Assembly: GCA_001972305.1 (NCBI GenBank)
Contig: BDDD01006688.1
Span: forward strand, 23,563 to 87,562
Source of the DNA: Cephalotus follicularis
Taxonomy: Eukaryota; Streptophyta; Magnoliopsida; Oxalidales; Cephalotaceae
Direction: 5' to 3'
DNA: 64,000 bases
The translations under genes and the position numbers were made by a program. This document shows, in pieces, positions 11,201 to 21,485 of this stretch. The notes beneath the pieces are model-generated. The model ran no database searches. It was not told the origin of the DNA and saw only the letters and a program-made list of their open reading frames with translations. Numbering within the stretch: position 1 is the first letter of the stretch; every line of letters starts with the position of its first letter.

Positions 11201-11795
11201 GCTCCCAGCTCGTTGAAGTCCCCTGCTCCTTTCGTAGCGCATACCTGGAGTGCTCTCCTCGGATATTGTTGAGCAGTGGCATTCTGGTTGTCATAGCTCC
11301 CTGGAATGAATGAAGTCTGGTGCGGCTTCTCGGCTGTGTATGGACTGCGTGGCTATCCTCTCATTCTTTGTAACTACTAAGCTATGTAACCTTGTATGTG
11401 ATGAACTTCATACTAGTGGAACCTCAGCGCTGACTGAGGAAGTGGATGTAGGCATATTCTGTGCCGAACCACTATAAAAATGACTGTCTCATTCTTCTCT
11501 TCCTTTATTGTATATGCATGCATGTTATGTAGGCCTCATTCTGGTCCTCTGCCGGGGAGGCAGAGGATAAGCAAGACCTGGCGCGTGGCGCCAGTCCGCT
11601 GCAGTGGGATGCCGAGGCGGAGGTGGATGTCCAGTCCTCTGCTCTCGTGGTATGCTTGGATAAAAGAAAAAAGTTATAAGGGAGAAGATGCGAGAAGGAA
11701 AGTATATGACAGGTTGGGCCACGGTCATCGTTAAAAATCATCCCGATGGTAGTTTTCTTCTTAACTGCCAGGGCTCGGGGAAACGGGTCGTTACA
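8255..11795 (+). repeat. L1 3' LTR
   Basis: This 3541-bp LTR is uninterrupted and aligns with the 5' LTR. It has a purine-rich tract at about 8565-8620, minisatellite 1 at about 9765-10140, minisatellite 2 at about 10650-11060, a TATAAAAATG near 11471 and the CTGGCGCGTGGCGCCAG hairpin near 11580. It differs from the 5' LTR by scattered substitutions and repeat-number changes, so the insertion is not very recent. Confidence 0.9.
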
Positions 11796-11800
11796 CTGAG

Positions 11801-12081
11801 CCCATTTAAAATCAACTGATTCCTCATTTGGGAGTGTGGATATAAATTGTGTTTTTCTTTACAGGGAGCATAGTCCGATAAACGAATACTACATTCCCGA
11901 TTTTCGTAAAAATTTAAGAGTTAGAAAAAATTTCAGGTTTTTGGAAAAAGTTTAACTTATTGATTTCTGTTTTATGGTTTTAAGAAGTTTTTAGATAAGT
12001 TTTAAGTTATCACGTGCAGGTTTCCAAAATGAGACTTGCCACGTGATGGACACATCTGTCTCGGTTGGGACGGGTGTGAAA
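11801..12081 (+). mobile_element. Element A, left copy: LTR 3' end
   Basis: This continues the LTR of 1-316 after L1 and matches 63432-63700, including ACAGGGAGCATAGTCCGATA and the terminal GGGACGGGTGTGA. The final CA appears mutated to AA. No primer site follows; the sequence passes instead into a D-type LTR terminus. Confidence 0.8.
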
Positions 12082-12115
12082 CCACGTGTCCGCCCTGCGG
12101 GCGTGAGGTGTTACA
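12082..12115 (+). mobile_element. Stub of a D-family LTR 3' end
   Basis: CCACGTGTCCGCCCTGCGGG followed by a GTGTTACA end matches the last bases of the D LTRs (to 18892, 37712 and 57484). It is followed directly by EPRV sequence beginning GTAAT. The simplest reading is a D-family LTR in the EPRV that was hit by A about 35 bp before its end. Confidence 0.6.
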
Positions 12116-12118
12116 GTA

Positions 12119-13196
12119 ATGAATAAATTGTGTAGGGCTATGTCTTTGAGAACATTTAGTGGTTCAGAAACTTGTAATAATTCAAACAGAGATAAAGAAT
12201 TAGATGAAAGAAGAAAACAATCGCAAAATTGGAAACCACCAAGGATTTCAAAAATTTCAATCAAAGAAATTGATAAAAGAATTCAAACAATTGAAAAAAC
12301 CATAAAAATTAATAAGACTAAACAAAATATTAAACCATTGGATGAAAAAATAAAACAACTAAATAAAAAAGTTTTTAAAAATTGCTACTATTGTGGAAAA
12401 CCTAATCACATTGCGAAATATTGTCATACTAGATTACGAATTAAGAAATTAGATGAATCTAAAAATCATTCCGACACTCTTAAAAATAATATTAAAGAAT
12501 CTCTAGATTAGAAACAATTTCCCCAAAATATTCTGAAACAAAACTTCAAATGATAAAAATTGACAAACCTTTTGAAATCAATAACGATTTGATTAGAAAA
12601 GATGTTCTTCAAGAAAAATATTTACGAAAAAGAAACAGATTTTTTAGAAAATATTATAAAACTGAACGAAATAATATTCGGACAATGTGATATGAGTACA
12701 TGACTAAAATCAAGACTTATGTTATGTTTTTCGATTATTTAAAAACTTACATTAACCAACAAGAAAATAAAAAACATTTTGAAGATGAGAAATTTCAAGA
12801 AGAAAACAAAAATTTAGAAAAAGAGAATGAACATTGTCCTACGGAAGAAATTATTGAAGAAATTACTAATATCAAAATTCAGGAAACAAAAGAAATTGAC
12901 ACACCAAAAATTCAAAATAATAACCAAACAATTTGTATGATTAATACTGATAAACAAAAAGAATCCAGTTTACTTTTACAATTAGTCGATAAAATTGATG
13001 ATCCAGAATTAAAAAGAGAATATTTATTAAAACTAAATGACTTAATGTCAAATGAAACTACAACATCAATCAGTCAACCATACACGTTACAAAAAATATT
13101 TCAAAAATTCAATAATCCACTATCTCAAAGTTTAATGTTACAAGATTTACAAAAAGAAATCAAAGATACTAAACAAAGACTTACAAAAATTTAAAC
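12119..13196 (+). pseudogene. EPRV coat-protein C-terminal region with zinc knuckle, broken
   Basis: A frame from ATG 12119 runs 130 codons. It is lysine-rich and has a CX2CX4HX4C knuckle at residues 89-102 (C89, C92, H97, C102; about 12383-12424), the nucleic-acid-binding motif near the end of Caulimoviridae coat proteins. Compared with the second copy (58144-58748), a one-base loss near 12506 makes the stop, and a W codon has become TGA near 12690. From 12700 a second frame of 164 codons is rich in Glu, Lys and Asn. The N-terminal movement and coat domains are missing. Confidence 0.75.
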
Positions 13197-13333
13197 AAAA
13201 AACGAAGAAACAAATTACACATTTATAACAAATATTATTACAAAATCATTCATCTTCTTCTGATAAAGAGATTGAACCAATTGATCCTATTAATCTAGAA
13301 ATTCAAGAAGAAACATCAACCAAATTTATCAAT

Positions 13334-13912
13334 TTGATAGAAAGAATAACATACCAAAAATGGCACGTTAACATTACCATTGTGATTCAAGATTCTTTTA
13401 AATTACAAACAATTGCCCTAATAGATTCAGGTGCACAAATGAATTGCATCCAAGAGGGATTAATCCCAAAAAAATTCTTTGAAAAAACTAAACAAAAATT
13501 ATTCACTGCTAACGGTGAAAACCTTAGTGTAAAATTCAAAAATCTAGATGTCCACATTTGTAATGATGGCATTTGCATCAAACAAACATTCATCTTAGTC
13601 AAAGATTTAGACATAGGAATAATCCTAGGTCAATCATTTTTAGAAGTTATTAAACCATTCAAAGTAAAAAATGAAAGAATTGTAACAAAAATATTTCAAA
13701 GAAAAATTTTATTCGCTTTCAATGAAAAATCTATTACAAAGGAAATTAACCTTTTGAAAACATTATCTATGTTTAAAGAACATTCGATAAATTTGATAAA
13801 ATCAAAAGAAAATCATTTGTACTTTATGAAACAAGAAATATCAAATCAAAAACTTGAACAACAATTACAAACTTCACAAACTCGAGAAAAAATTAATTCA
13901 TTAAAAATATAA
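13334..13912 (+). pseudogene. EPRV aspartic protease
   Basis: This 192-codon frame contains the retroviral-type active site ALIDSGAQMNCI (D31-S-G-A34, about 13424-13435) and downstream IILGQSFL, matching the flap/ILG pattern of pararetroviral proteases. The enzyme would process the polyprotein. It lies between the zinc-knuckle region and RT, as in the family, but in a different frame from what follows, so it is decayed. Confidence 0.8.
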
Positions 13913-13970
13913 TATAACCAATAATCTTTGTTCAGATCTTCCCAATGCCTTTTGACACAGGAAAAGACAT

Positions 13971-14614
13971 GTGGTGTCCTTACCAAATGAAAAAGATTTT
14001 TCTGAACGAAACATTCTCACTAAAGCAAGACCAATTCAAATAACACATGAATTAATGGAACATTGTAAAAATGAAATCCAAGAATTACTCAATAAAAAAT
14101 TAATTAGGCCTAGCAAATCCCTTTGGTGTTGTGTAGCCTTTTATGTCAATAAAAATTCAGAAATTGAACGTGGAATGCTAAGATTAGTCATAAATTATAA
14201 ACTATTAAACACTGCTTTACAATGGATTAGACATTCTATTCCAAACAAAAAAGATTTACCCAAAAGACTAATTGAAGCCAAAATATTTTCAAAATTTGAT
14301 TTAAAGTCAGGATTCTGGCAAATACAAATCTAAGAAAATGATAGATATCAAACTGCTTTTACTACTCCTTTTGATCATTATGAGAGAAACATTATATCAT
14401 TCGGATTAAAAAAATGCCCCCAATAAATTTCAAAAAATTATGAATGACATTTTCAACCCATTTTCATCATTTTCGATTGTGTATATTGATGATATTTTCA
14501 ATTTTTCAAATTCAATTGATCAACATTCCAGACATTTATATATAATTGTTCAAACCAATGATTTAGTATTATTGGTTACGCCCATTCAAAGATCTATTTT
14601 GTTTACTAAATTTT
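13971..14614 (+). pseudogene. EPRV reverse transcriptase, truncated
   Basis: A frame from 13971 carries RT fingers and palm with RLVINYKLLN and FSKFDLKSGFWQIQ (motif A with its catalytic Asp), then a stop at 14331-14333. After a frameshift the catalytic YIDD is visible at 14482-14493, followed by FNFSNSIDQHSRHL. The similarity fades before RNase H, which I cannot find. RT copies the pregenomic RNA into DNA. Stops and shifts rule out activity. Confidence 0.82.
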
Positions 14615-15241
14615 TTTAGAAATTATTACAAATAAAAACCATTTACCAATTTCATGTTCTGTAATTTCTATTGTTCATCTTGATAACAAATTAATTTGCA
14701 CGCGAAAATTTTTCCAAAAAACTTTTATTTGCAAATCCATCTTCCCATTTGTTTTATAGGAAATGGAATCTATTGAAGTCACTTTGTCTCCTACAGAGAT
14801 AAAGAAAAATATGAGTGATACTTTGTATCTCACTGAGATAAGGAAAAGAAATTTGACTCATAAACTCCTGCAAATGAATGAAACATTTGAAAACCATTTA
14901 CAATCATTATGTGTGCTTCATAGGATTCTTGTGTGCGAAGCTACTAAATTTTATTTCGTATGAAACAAGTTATTATTCAACAGTAGTAATCTCACTCATC
15001 AGAGACCATATAAAAAGAGTTCATTCTTTCATTTATTCACAGAAAAACCAGAAACAATGGAGACACTACCACTTGACAGAACAACAGAAAGAACAAAAAA
15101 AGAGAAAACTTCCATCTCCCACTGAGATAGAAGAAAATAAGAAAGAATCTATGATTTCTTCTGAGATAGAGATAAGAAATTCTAGAGCATTCTTTTTTCC
15201 AAACGCTATTTTAAAAAAATTGTGAGAATACAACCTTGAAG
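14615..15241 (+). other. EPRV region of uncertain function between RT and second ORF
   Basis: AT-rich sequence with stops in all frames in its first 150 bases. From 14763 to about 15215 two overlapping short frames (66 and 115 codons) repeat an S-P-T-E-I-like element about four times (near 14788, 14830, 15115 and 15160). I do not recognise a domain. RNase H should lie about here and is not visible. Confidence 0.45.
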
Positions 15242-15558
15242 TGTAACACCCCCGATCTGTGGGAGTCGCCACAGTCCATAATACCAAAACTAAACAGATC
15301 ACATCATGTTAAAAAGGTTCATCTTTATTAAAAACGTGATGGTTTAAAGCACATCCATAACATACAAAAACTGATCATAACTAAAATTTATGCAAAATCT
15401 AAAAGTCTTAAACTGAAATAACACATTATATAACCGAATCGTCGGGTAACCGGACTTTTAAAATTAAACAAAATTAAAAGCCCGAAAACACAAATATAAT
15501 ATCCGTAAAATATTTATGATTCCGTAAAAATATATTTACGAACGAACCGGGTATTACA
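15242..15558 (-). mobile_element. E3: 317-bp solo LTR of the E family, no palindrome array
   Basis: On the minus strand it begins TGTAATACCCGG and ends GGGGGTGTTACA, with TSD TGAAG at 15237-15241 and 15559-15563. Its first 100 bases on the minus strand parallel the start of E1 (CGTTCGTAAATATATTTTTA; a GTCCGGTT block). It lacks the 1.8-kb middle of E1, including the CAGTCGACTG array. Confidence 0.88.
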
Positions 15559-15586
15559 TGAAGGAGTAATAGAAACCATTCAAAAA

Positions 15587-16387
15587 ATGAGATGCCAAAA
15601 TGTACTCAACAATTTTCAGGTAATTCAAGATTTCCTCAGGCACATTCTTTCAAATCCCATTCAATTCCAAAAATTTTTTGTTGCATATCTTTCTTATTAT
15701 CATCCAAAAATCCAGCAAAAACAATGTCCAAAAGAACTAGACACTTGCAAATCTATACCTTTGGAACATTATTCTTGTACCTTCCATTTGGCATATACCA
15801 TTTACAAAGCCTGTTGGGATCTATCAGGACCCAAAGAATTCATTTTCCAAAAGAAAACAATTACTCCACAATTTCTCATGGATCATGGAATGCTTCTACA
15901 AATTATTTTTACTGATTCTAGCCATTTCCAACTTTTTGGGAAAATACTAACAACTATTGGATTGGACCTAATGGCTCGAGGATTCCAAAACATCCAGGCA
16001 ACGATCACATCCACACCCCTAGAATTCATCCGTGATATAAAACCTGTCAGACATCTAATAGAAATTAGAGGGTACAACCATATCCCACAACTAATCAACA
16101 TGGGACTATTAGATTGTTCCCTTCCTCTTCAAATACAAATTCGCCATTGGAATGCTAAAACAATTGCTAGCAACTGGAACCATTACTACCTTCCTTTTAA
16201 CTTTAGACTTATCATAGAAGATCAAATACAAAAAATCTATTCAATTCAAACCCAAATCCATATCAGTTTCAAAGAACAAACATATTGTGATCCATTGATA
16301 AATTCTTATAAAAAAGAAATATCTGAAAACACTGACTATCGCAAAAGACTCTTAGAAAATAGAACCCTTAATCAATGGATGATATAG
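15587..16387 (+). CDS. EPRV second ORF, 266 codons, uninterrupted, function unknown
   Basis: This is the longest intact frame of the EPRV, from MRCQN to QWMI. The predicted protein is basic to neutral and rich in Ile, His, Phe and Gln, with no signal peptide or clear membrane segment and no motif I recognise. It lies downstream of RT and upstream of the promoter. Some Caulimoviridae, such as florendoviruses, have a second ORF of unknown role in the 3' part of the genome, and this could be its counterpart (inference from position). The start could lie further upstream, because E3 sits only about 30 bp before it. Nothing suggests it is expressed. Confidence 0.5.
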   Translation: MRCQNVLNNFQVIQDFLRHILSNPIQFQKFFVAYLSYYHPKIQQKQCPKELDTCKSIPLEHYSCTFHLAYTIYKACWDLSGPKEFIFQKKTITPQFLMDHGMLLQIIFTDSSHFQLFGKILTTIGLDLMARGFQNIQATITSTPLEFIRDIKPVRHLIEIRGYNHIPQLINMGLLDCSLPLQIQIRHWNAKTIASNWNHYYLPFNFRLIIEDQIQKIYSIQTQIHISFKEQTYCDPLINSYKKEISENTDYRKRLLENRTLNQWMI

Positions 16388-16633
16388 TCAGAAAAGCTTA
16401 CCATATGATGAAACCATTCACAACCAACGGGAAATCCACATTAGCAACTTTGAAGTATGACGACCTGAATTCCCTTTTGTACTGTTCATGCATACATTGT
16501 ACCATATTGTACTGTATCAGACCATATTGCATTGTATGGAATTGAGGTATTCTTATACCTATTGTTATTGTATTGATTAATGCATGTATAGTCGGGATTT
16601 TGGACTGAGTTTCGGAGAATTCGTCGGACTGAC

Positions 16634-16640
16634 TATATAA
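16634..16640 (+). promoter_or_regulatory. Putative TATA box of D LTR
   Basis: TATATAA lies about 180 bp after the LTR start, followed by a pyrimidine-rich stretch near 16660-16740. It is retained in the solo LTR near 55292 but mutated to TATAGAA near 31835. If used, transcription would start near 16665 and the palindrome array would be in the transcript. Confidence 0.6.
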
Positions 16641-17175
16641 GTCAAGTTCCTTAACCATTTCTCTCATTCCACACATTTCTCATTCTTTTCCCTCTCTCTC
16701 TCTATCCTTTTCCCTCTCTTCCTCCCAGCTGATGCAGCCTCTATGTCCTTATTGCAGCTCCGGATTTGCTGCTCCATCGACAAGTAGAGATTACAAGTCT
16801 CCTTTTTATGGATTGAGCAACATAGCATCCGGTTCTTGAGAGTTTTCGGCCATTGATTGATCGTAGCTCTACTGTTGAAGCTTCGGTATTGGGTAGGACT
16901 TCTTTACTATATTGCCCATTGCTTTATTGATTGATTGATTGAATTGCATGATTGATTGATTGATTGTATTGTAATGTATTGTAAAACTAGGGTTTTATTG
17001 AATTCCTTGACCTAACGGATCTAGGGAGATTGAAATTGAAATTGGAAGGTTGTAACAAGTTTTACTAACCTCAAATGATTGATTTTAACCCTTGGTTTTC
17101 AAAGATTGGCTTTTAATTGGTTTTGACATGAGATTGGCCATATTTTTCTGCACAAAATTGACCCTACCCAGCAAA

Positions 17176-17505
17176 GACATCGACCCCAGCCCATGGACGT
17201 CGATGTCTTTCGCTTTGGAATGCTGCATCTTTGATTCTGCAGTAAAGACATCGATGTCTTTGAAAGGCGTAGACGTCTTTGCCTCGAGATTTCTTCGCCC
17301 CAGAGAAAGACATCGATGCGGAACATCGATGCGTATTTCCATGCCATTTTTTATCGAAACGCGTCGACGTCTTTCTCCAAGGGCATTGACGTCTTCGGCC
17401 AGATCTCTATACAAATAGAGAAAGATATCGATGTATTTCAAAGACATCGACATCTTTCCACTGTTTTAAAGGAGGCGTCGACGTCTTTCGCCAAGGACAT
17501 CGACG
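17176..17505. repeat. AAAGACATCGATGTCTTT palindrome array, D 5' LTR
   Basis: TCGA-type cores lie at 17180, 17200, 17251, 17270, 17313, 17326, 17364, 17386, 17428, 17447, 17478 and 17500. Many come in pairs 19-22 bp apart. Perfect or near-perfect 18-bp palindromes alternate with hybrid words such as GGCGTCGACGTCTTT. Confidence 0.88.
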
Positions 17506-17615
17506 CTTATTGGGCTGAAAGGAGTTTTTAGCTATTTCAAAGCTGGTTTTCAAATTCTTTTCAGATTGTCGCTTAACTGGAGCCTCACTTGAGGTGTTCA
17601 AGTGTTTGAAAACGG

Positions 17616-17875
17616 TTTTAATGATTGTATTGACACATTGATTGATTGCTTGAGTCATAAGTACTGTTGTGAGTCTAAGTCTGTACGATGGACGCACATT
17701 CCCATCCCTCCATTAGGCACCACCACTTATTGACTTTGCTTCGACGTTGTATTGATACATTGATCGATTGCTTGAGTCATAAGTGTTGTTATGAGTCTAA
17801 GTCAATACGATGGACGCACGTTCCCATTTCTTCATTAGACACCACCACTTATTGACTTTACTTGACATTATATTG
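17616..17875 (+). repeat. Two direct copies of about 130 bp in D LTR
   Basis: Both copies contain GCTTGAGTCATAAGT, TGAGTCTAAGTC and CACCACCACTTATTGACTTT. The same duplication is at about 32833-33090 and 56232-56485, so it predates the spread of the family. Confidence 0.8.
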
Positions 17876-18895
17876 ATATGATTGATTGAATTGTATGGAT
17901 CCTATAGGGCGACCTTATGATTCGTGTCAGCAGGTTAGGTTGTTGACTCTGTCCACCTATTCCGTCGTCCGTTTCATTTATTGTATTGTTCCTTTGATTG
18001 TATTGTCTTGCTGACGAGCATGATTGATCGACGATTGATGCTCCGTAAGGGCCATAGCTCCCTAACGGTAACAGTAGCTCCTTCGGTGTAGCTCATCGAG
18101 ATTGTATTGGCCCAGCCATAGGCTGGAAGATCTATGCGTTCCGGACCTGATCAGTCTGAGAAACATAGATAGATCTCCCACCCTTTTTAAAGGATTGCCT
18201 TCCGTGGGATTGATCACTGCTAACTGATTGGCATTGTATTGACCCGGGGTCGCGTGCTCTATAGGATATTGATTGATTGACTGGGTGTTTTATACACCAC
18301 CATTGAGTGTCTACCATTGATTGATTGTTATAGATCCTATCCGTATGATCTATTATGGGCCATTGTCATACGGTAGTCTGATCGCCAACTGTATACATGC
18401 ATTTACCATGCCATGCATCGATATTGTACAGAGCACATTGATATTGCATAGATTGTCACCGATATTGCACATTGTACATACATACATGCTGCATGAGGTT
18501 TCTGCTTAGCCAGTGTGGCTAACCCCATCCTTTGGGGTGGGGCTATGTTGTACTTTTGTGTGAGACATAGGTAGGGTAGCAGGTAGCGGCGGACAGAAGT
18601 ACTGAAGTCTCGTTTCTATCGCACGACTGCTTGGGTACCGCAGGGATGGTAGTGAGATTGTAGTGAAAGATTGAAATGTATTGTTTTCACATGATGTGAT
18701 GGGTATTGTATTGTAAAAGTTTGATACTGTATTGGACCGGATGCATGGATTTTTGTATTGTATCTTCCGCATGATATGTATTGAAAAATTTTAAATTTTT
18801 CTGCGTTATTATATTGCTAGTCCCAACCATTGCATTGTGTATTGGATTGAGAGTATTACCACATGTCCGCCCTACAGGCGCGGGTTGTTACAGAA

Positions 18896-18908
18896 TGGTA
18901 TCATAGAC
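18896..18908 (+). promoter_or_regulatory. D primer-binding site, degenerate
   Basis: TGGTATCATAGAC follows the 5' LTR by three bases. The first eight bases match the tRNA-iMet consensus; the rest is mutated. Confidence 0.75.
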
Positions 18909-19078
18909 ATTGGTTGGCCTGCTATCTAAGTATATTAATGCGTTGATTGATATTGACTGAATGGATTCGCATGATGTAGGTCCTTATCTATTCATGCTAT
19001 TGCTTTATTGGAAAAGTGATTGATATTGGAATTGAAAGATTTTGTATCTAATCTTCCCATTGTTGTCTTCTTATAACA

Positions 19079-19676
19079 ATGAACAATAGGGGAAGGCATG
19101 GCCGTCGAGGTGGAAGGAATGCTCCTACCCCTTCTCCTGTTGTTAATGAATCAGCTCCTGGTAACGTTTTTCCAGAGTATGATCCCAATGATCCACCAGT
19201 CGGGGCTGACCCTGAGGTTTGGAGACAGTTGTGTGCCACTATGGCACAGATACATACTCTGATGGGATGCCTGCATACTCGAGTGGATCGTAAACCAAGG
19301 AGAGATAACGCTCTCACCCTACCTTCTACTTCTACTTGCCAAAGTGGCAGTGACAGTGGTAGTGTTAAGTCGCAGAAGACTAATAGTAGCCCCTCTCCTA
19401 GTTCTCATGGTAACAATCAGGAAAGCGGGAACCCGTCCCATTCTCGGAGGAGAGGCAGATGGAGGAACGCACGTCGAGGAGGCCGATCTCCAGCACCTAG
19501 TCAGAGTACACCCTCCAGATTTTCTGAGAGTGGTAATCAGAGTCTACGGTTCCTTGTGTGCATTGTCAGAAGACCAACCATACTTCTAAGAATTGTAGAT
19601 GGTTTTTGGGCCATTGCTTAGTTTGTGGTGGTTTCGACCACATTGCTAGAGATTGTTCACGAAATCCCCGCTTATG
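19079..19676 (+). pseudogene. D gag, core deleted, frameshifted
   Basis: The N-terminal part (MNNRGRHGRRGG onwards, acidic YDPNDPP) passes within about 90 codons into an Arg/Ser-rich hinge. The retrotransposon gag core, usually a few hundred residues here, is missing. Two zinc knuckles of type CX2CX4HX4C follow in another frame at about 19565-19660 (C-VH-C and C-LV-C with HTSKNC and HIARDC). Gag would form the particle and bind RNA. The frame changes and the deletion make it a pseudogene. Confidence 0.8.
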
Positions 19677-19815
19677 AGGATTTTATCAGACACAGTGGTC
19701 ACCGCCTCCACAGGGACCAACTACCAGTGTACCGTCTTCTTCCAGTGGGACTTCGCAGTCTAGGGGGAAGCAGCCTATGAGTTTTGCTCCGACAGTTTAG
19801 GCTAGAGTTTTTGCT

Positions 19816-20357
19816 ATGGAACCGAGTGCTGCAGCAGGATCAGATGTCATGATCAGAGGTACCATTCAACTCTTTCATCTTCCAGCACGGGTTCTTATCG
19901 ATCCGGGTTCATCCCATTCATTCATTGCATTGCATTTTGTCTCCCATGTTGGTTTGAGGCCTGAGTACGTCCCTTTCTTGATGGAGGTGTCTACACCTCT
20001 CGGTGAGTCGGCGACTACCGATCGAGTGTGTAGGGATTGTGTTATTGAGATTGATGATCGTTGCTTATGAGCTGATCTTATTGTTTTACCGATGGATAGC
20101 CTAGATGTGATTCTGGGCATGGATTTGTTGTCTGCTAGCTTTGCTCAGGTGGATTGTTACCGGAAAGTTGTGGTTTTTAGTCCTCTGGGATGACCACCTT
20201 TTCGATTTCTTGTCACCTTAGAGCCATTGTTTGTTCCGATGATTTCAGCCTTGCATGCGGACAGATTGTTACGATAGGGATGCCAGGGGTTTCTGGCACA
20301 TGTGCTCGATACAGATAGGTGGCGGTCGAAGCTGGAAGATATTCCAGTGGTTTGCGA
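19816..20357 (+). pseudogene. D aspartic protease, interrupted by B
   Basis: The retropepsin active site reads VLIDPGSSHSFIA (residues 27-39 from ATG 19816), with Pro where most families have Ser or Thr. H has the same D-P-G. A stop at 20068 splits the domain; the continuation VILGMDLLSA is the usual ILGMDWL motif. The frame runs into the B insertion, whose TSD is TGCGA (20353-20357 and 27842-27846). Confidence 0.82.
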
Positions 20358-20552
20358 TGTAACGCCCAGGAATTTCGTTATTGTAATATTTCAATTTGAA
20401 TTGTAACCTCATCATGGAATTAATGAGAATATCAGAATTCCCGACTTTGATGATGTTTTCCAAACTCTAATAATATTGATTTTGGAAAAAGGGATGCTAA
20501 AGAAATGATAAAGTGAAAGATAAAGTCAAAACGACATAGTTTTGAGGCTAAA

Positions 20553-20700
20553 GCGTCTACGCCTTGAGTGAAGCGTCGACGCCTAAGAAATTAAAATGCG
20601 AACGTAAGCCATGCACATGCACGTCGACGCCTATGGATAGCGTCGATACCTTTGATGCCAAACGCTATAAGCGTCGACGCCTGAATGTAAACGTCGACGC
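20553..20700. repeat. GCGTCGACGC palindrome array, B proximal
   Basis: Cores at 20556, 20576, 20624, 20643, 20674 and 20694, with steps of 20, 48, 19, 31 and 20 bp. Spacers are unrelated to one another. Confidence 0.88.
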
Positions 20701-21485
20701 TTAGCATCCAATGTCGGACACGTTATGCACTGACAGAGAACATGGTGCAGAGGGCAAATGGGAATCATTCCTAGCCACCATCACATGCAAATTTTTATGT
20801 GTTGGGCATGCAATATAACTCCCTGCACTACCAGGACTGATATGACAGAAAAAAGGAGGGCATGGGACTTCATGCAGCTGGCTTGGCAGCTAGGGGAAGA
20901 CACCTGGTACGCGATGCAACCAGGTGTGGATAAGGAGAGAGGGTTGGCATTTAGGCAGATAAAAACAAAACGAAATCTGCATAAAACTCCTTGTTCTCCC
21001 TGAAGCAAACTGAGAGAAGAGAAAGAGAAACACTGTGAGAAAGTGGAGCTAAGAAATCAGTGTTGTGAAAGAGTTAGAGAGAGAGAGAGAGAGACCACCA
21101 TTGTTGAACATTTTGGAGCTTGGAACTTGAAGCTTGTAGGCTAGCAGCAACGGGGTGAACCTTGAGGCTGCTGAGACCGGATTCTAGGACTTAAAGAGGT
21201 GGATTGCAACTCCTAACTTGGGGTTCAAAGGTAGGGGGAAACAGTAGTGATCTCATACTTGTAATTTGGTATTAAAGCTAGTGTTCATGCCATGGATATT
21301 ATGCATGAATTGTTTTGTTTTTGAATGAATTGAGATTGAAGGATTGTTGTTATGGGTACTGTGATACACTAGTGACCATGCATGTGTAATCTAAGTTAAT
21401 AACTGGACTGGATTTTCATGAAAATTGGATTGTTTGTCCCTGGTTTTGTTTGGAACGATGATGATGGCGCCACTGGGCTGTCAAA

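Larger units (their letters stand above)
317..11795 (+). mobile_element. L1: complete LARD-like non-autonomous LTR retrotransposon
   Basis: The element starts TGTAATACCCAGG and ends GGGTCGTTACA. It is flanked by a perfect 5-bp TSD, CTGAG, at 312-316 and 11796-11800. It has two long LTRs, a tRNA-iMet-type primer site just after the 5' LTR and a polypurine tract just before the 3' LTR. The 2.2-kb internal region has no recognisable gag or pol, so it would need proteins from another element. Very long LTRs around a non-coding core fit large retrotransposon derivatives (LARDs). An L-family solo LTR lies at 49920-53293 and the related element K at 39785-42732. Confidence 0.9.
12116..16455 (+). mobile_element. 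Endogenous pararetrovirus (Caulimoviridae), segment 1
   Basis: This AT-rich stretch holds, in viral order, a CCHC zinc knuckle, an aspartic protease, a reverse transcriptase and a further ORF. The first 620 bases match 58141-58748 closely. E3 interrupts it at 15242 and D at 16456. With inserts removed, one viral unit from 12119 to 58144 measures about 5.4 kb. That is shorter than usual for the family, in keeping with missing movement protein, most of the coat protein and RNase H. The genus is unsettled. Confidence 0.85.
16456..18892 (+). repeat. D 5' LTR
   Basis: It starts TATGACGACC (the TG has become TA; the other D LTRs read TGTGACNACC) and ends GGGTTGTTACA. It contains a TATA box at 16634, (GATT)n runs near 16925-16970, the palindrome array at 17180-17503 and a direct duplication of about 130 bp at 17616-17875. 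Relatives are 31658-37712 and the solo LTR 55130-57484. Confidence 0.9.

Noticed and set aside
15237..16455. E3 and D sharing the duplication TGAAG, suggesting a single event or sequence-specific integration
   Set aside because: The elements are unlike, in opposite orientation and 0.9 kb apart, each with its own pair. Other members use different 5-mers.
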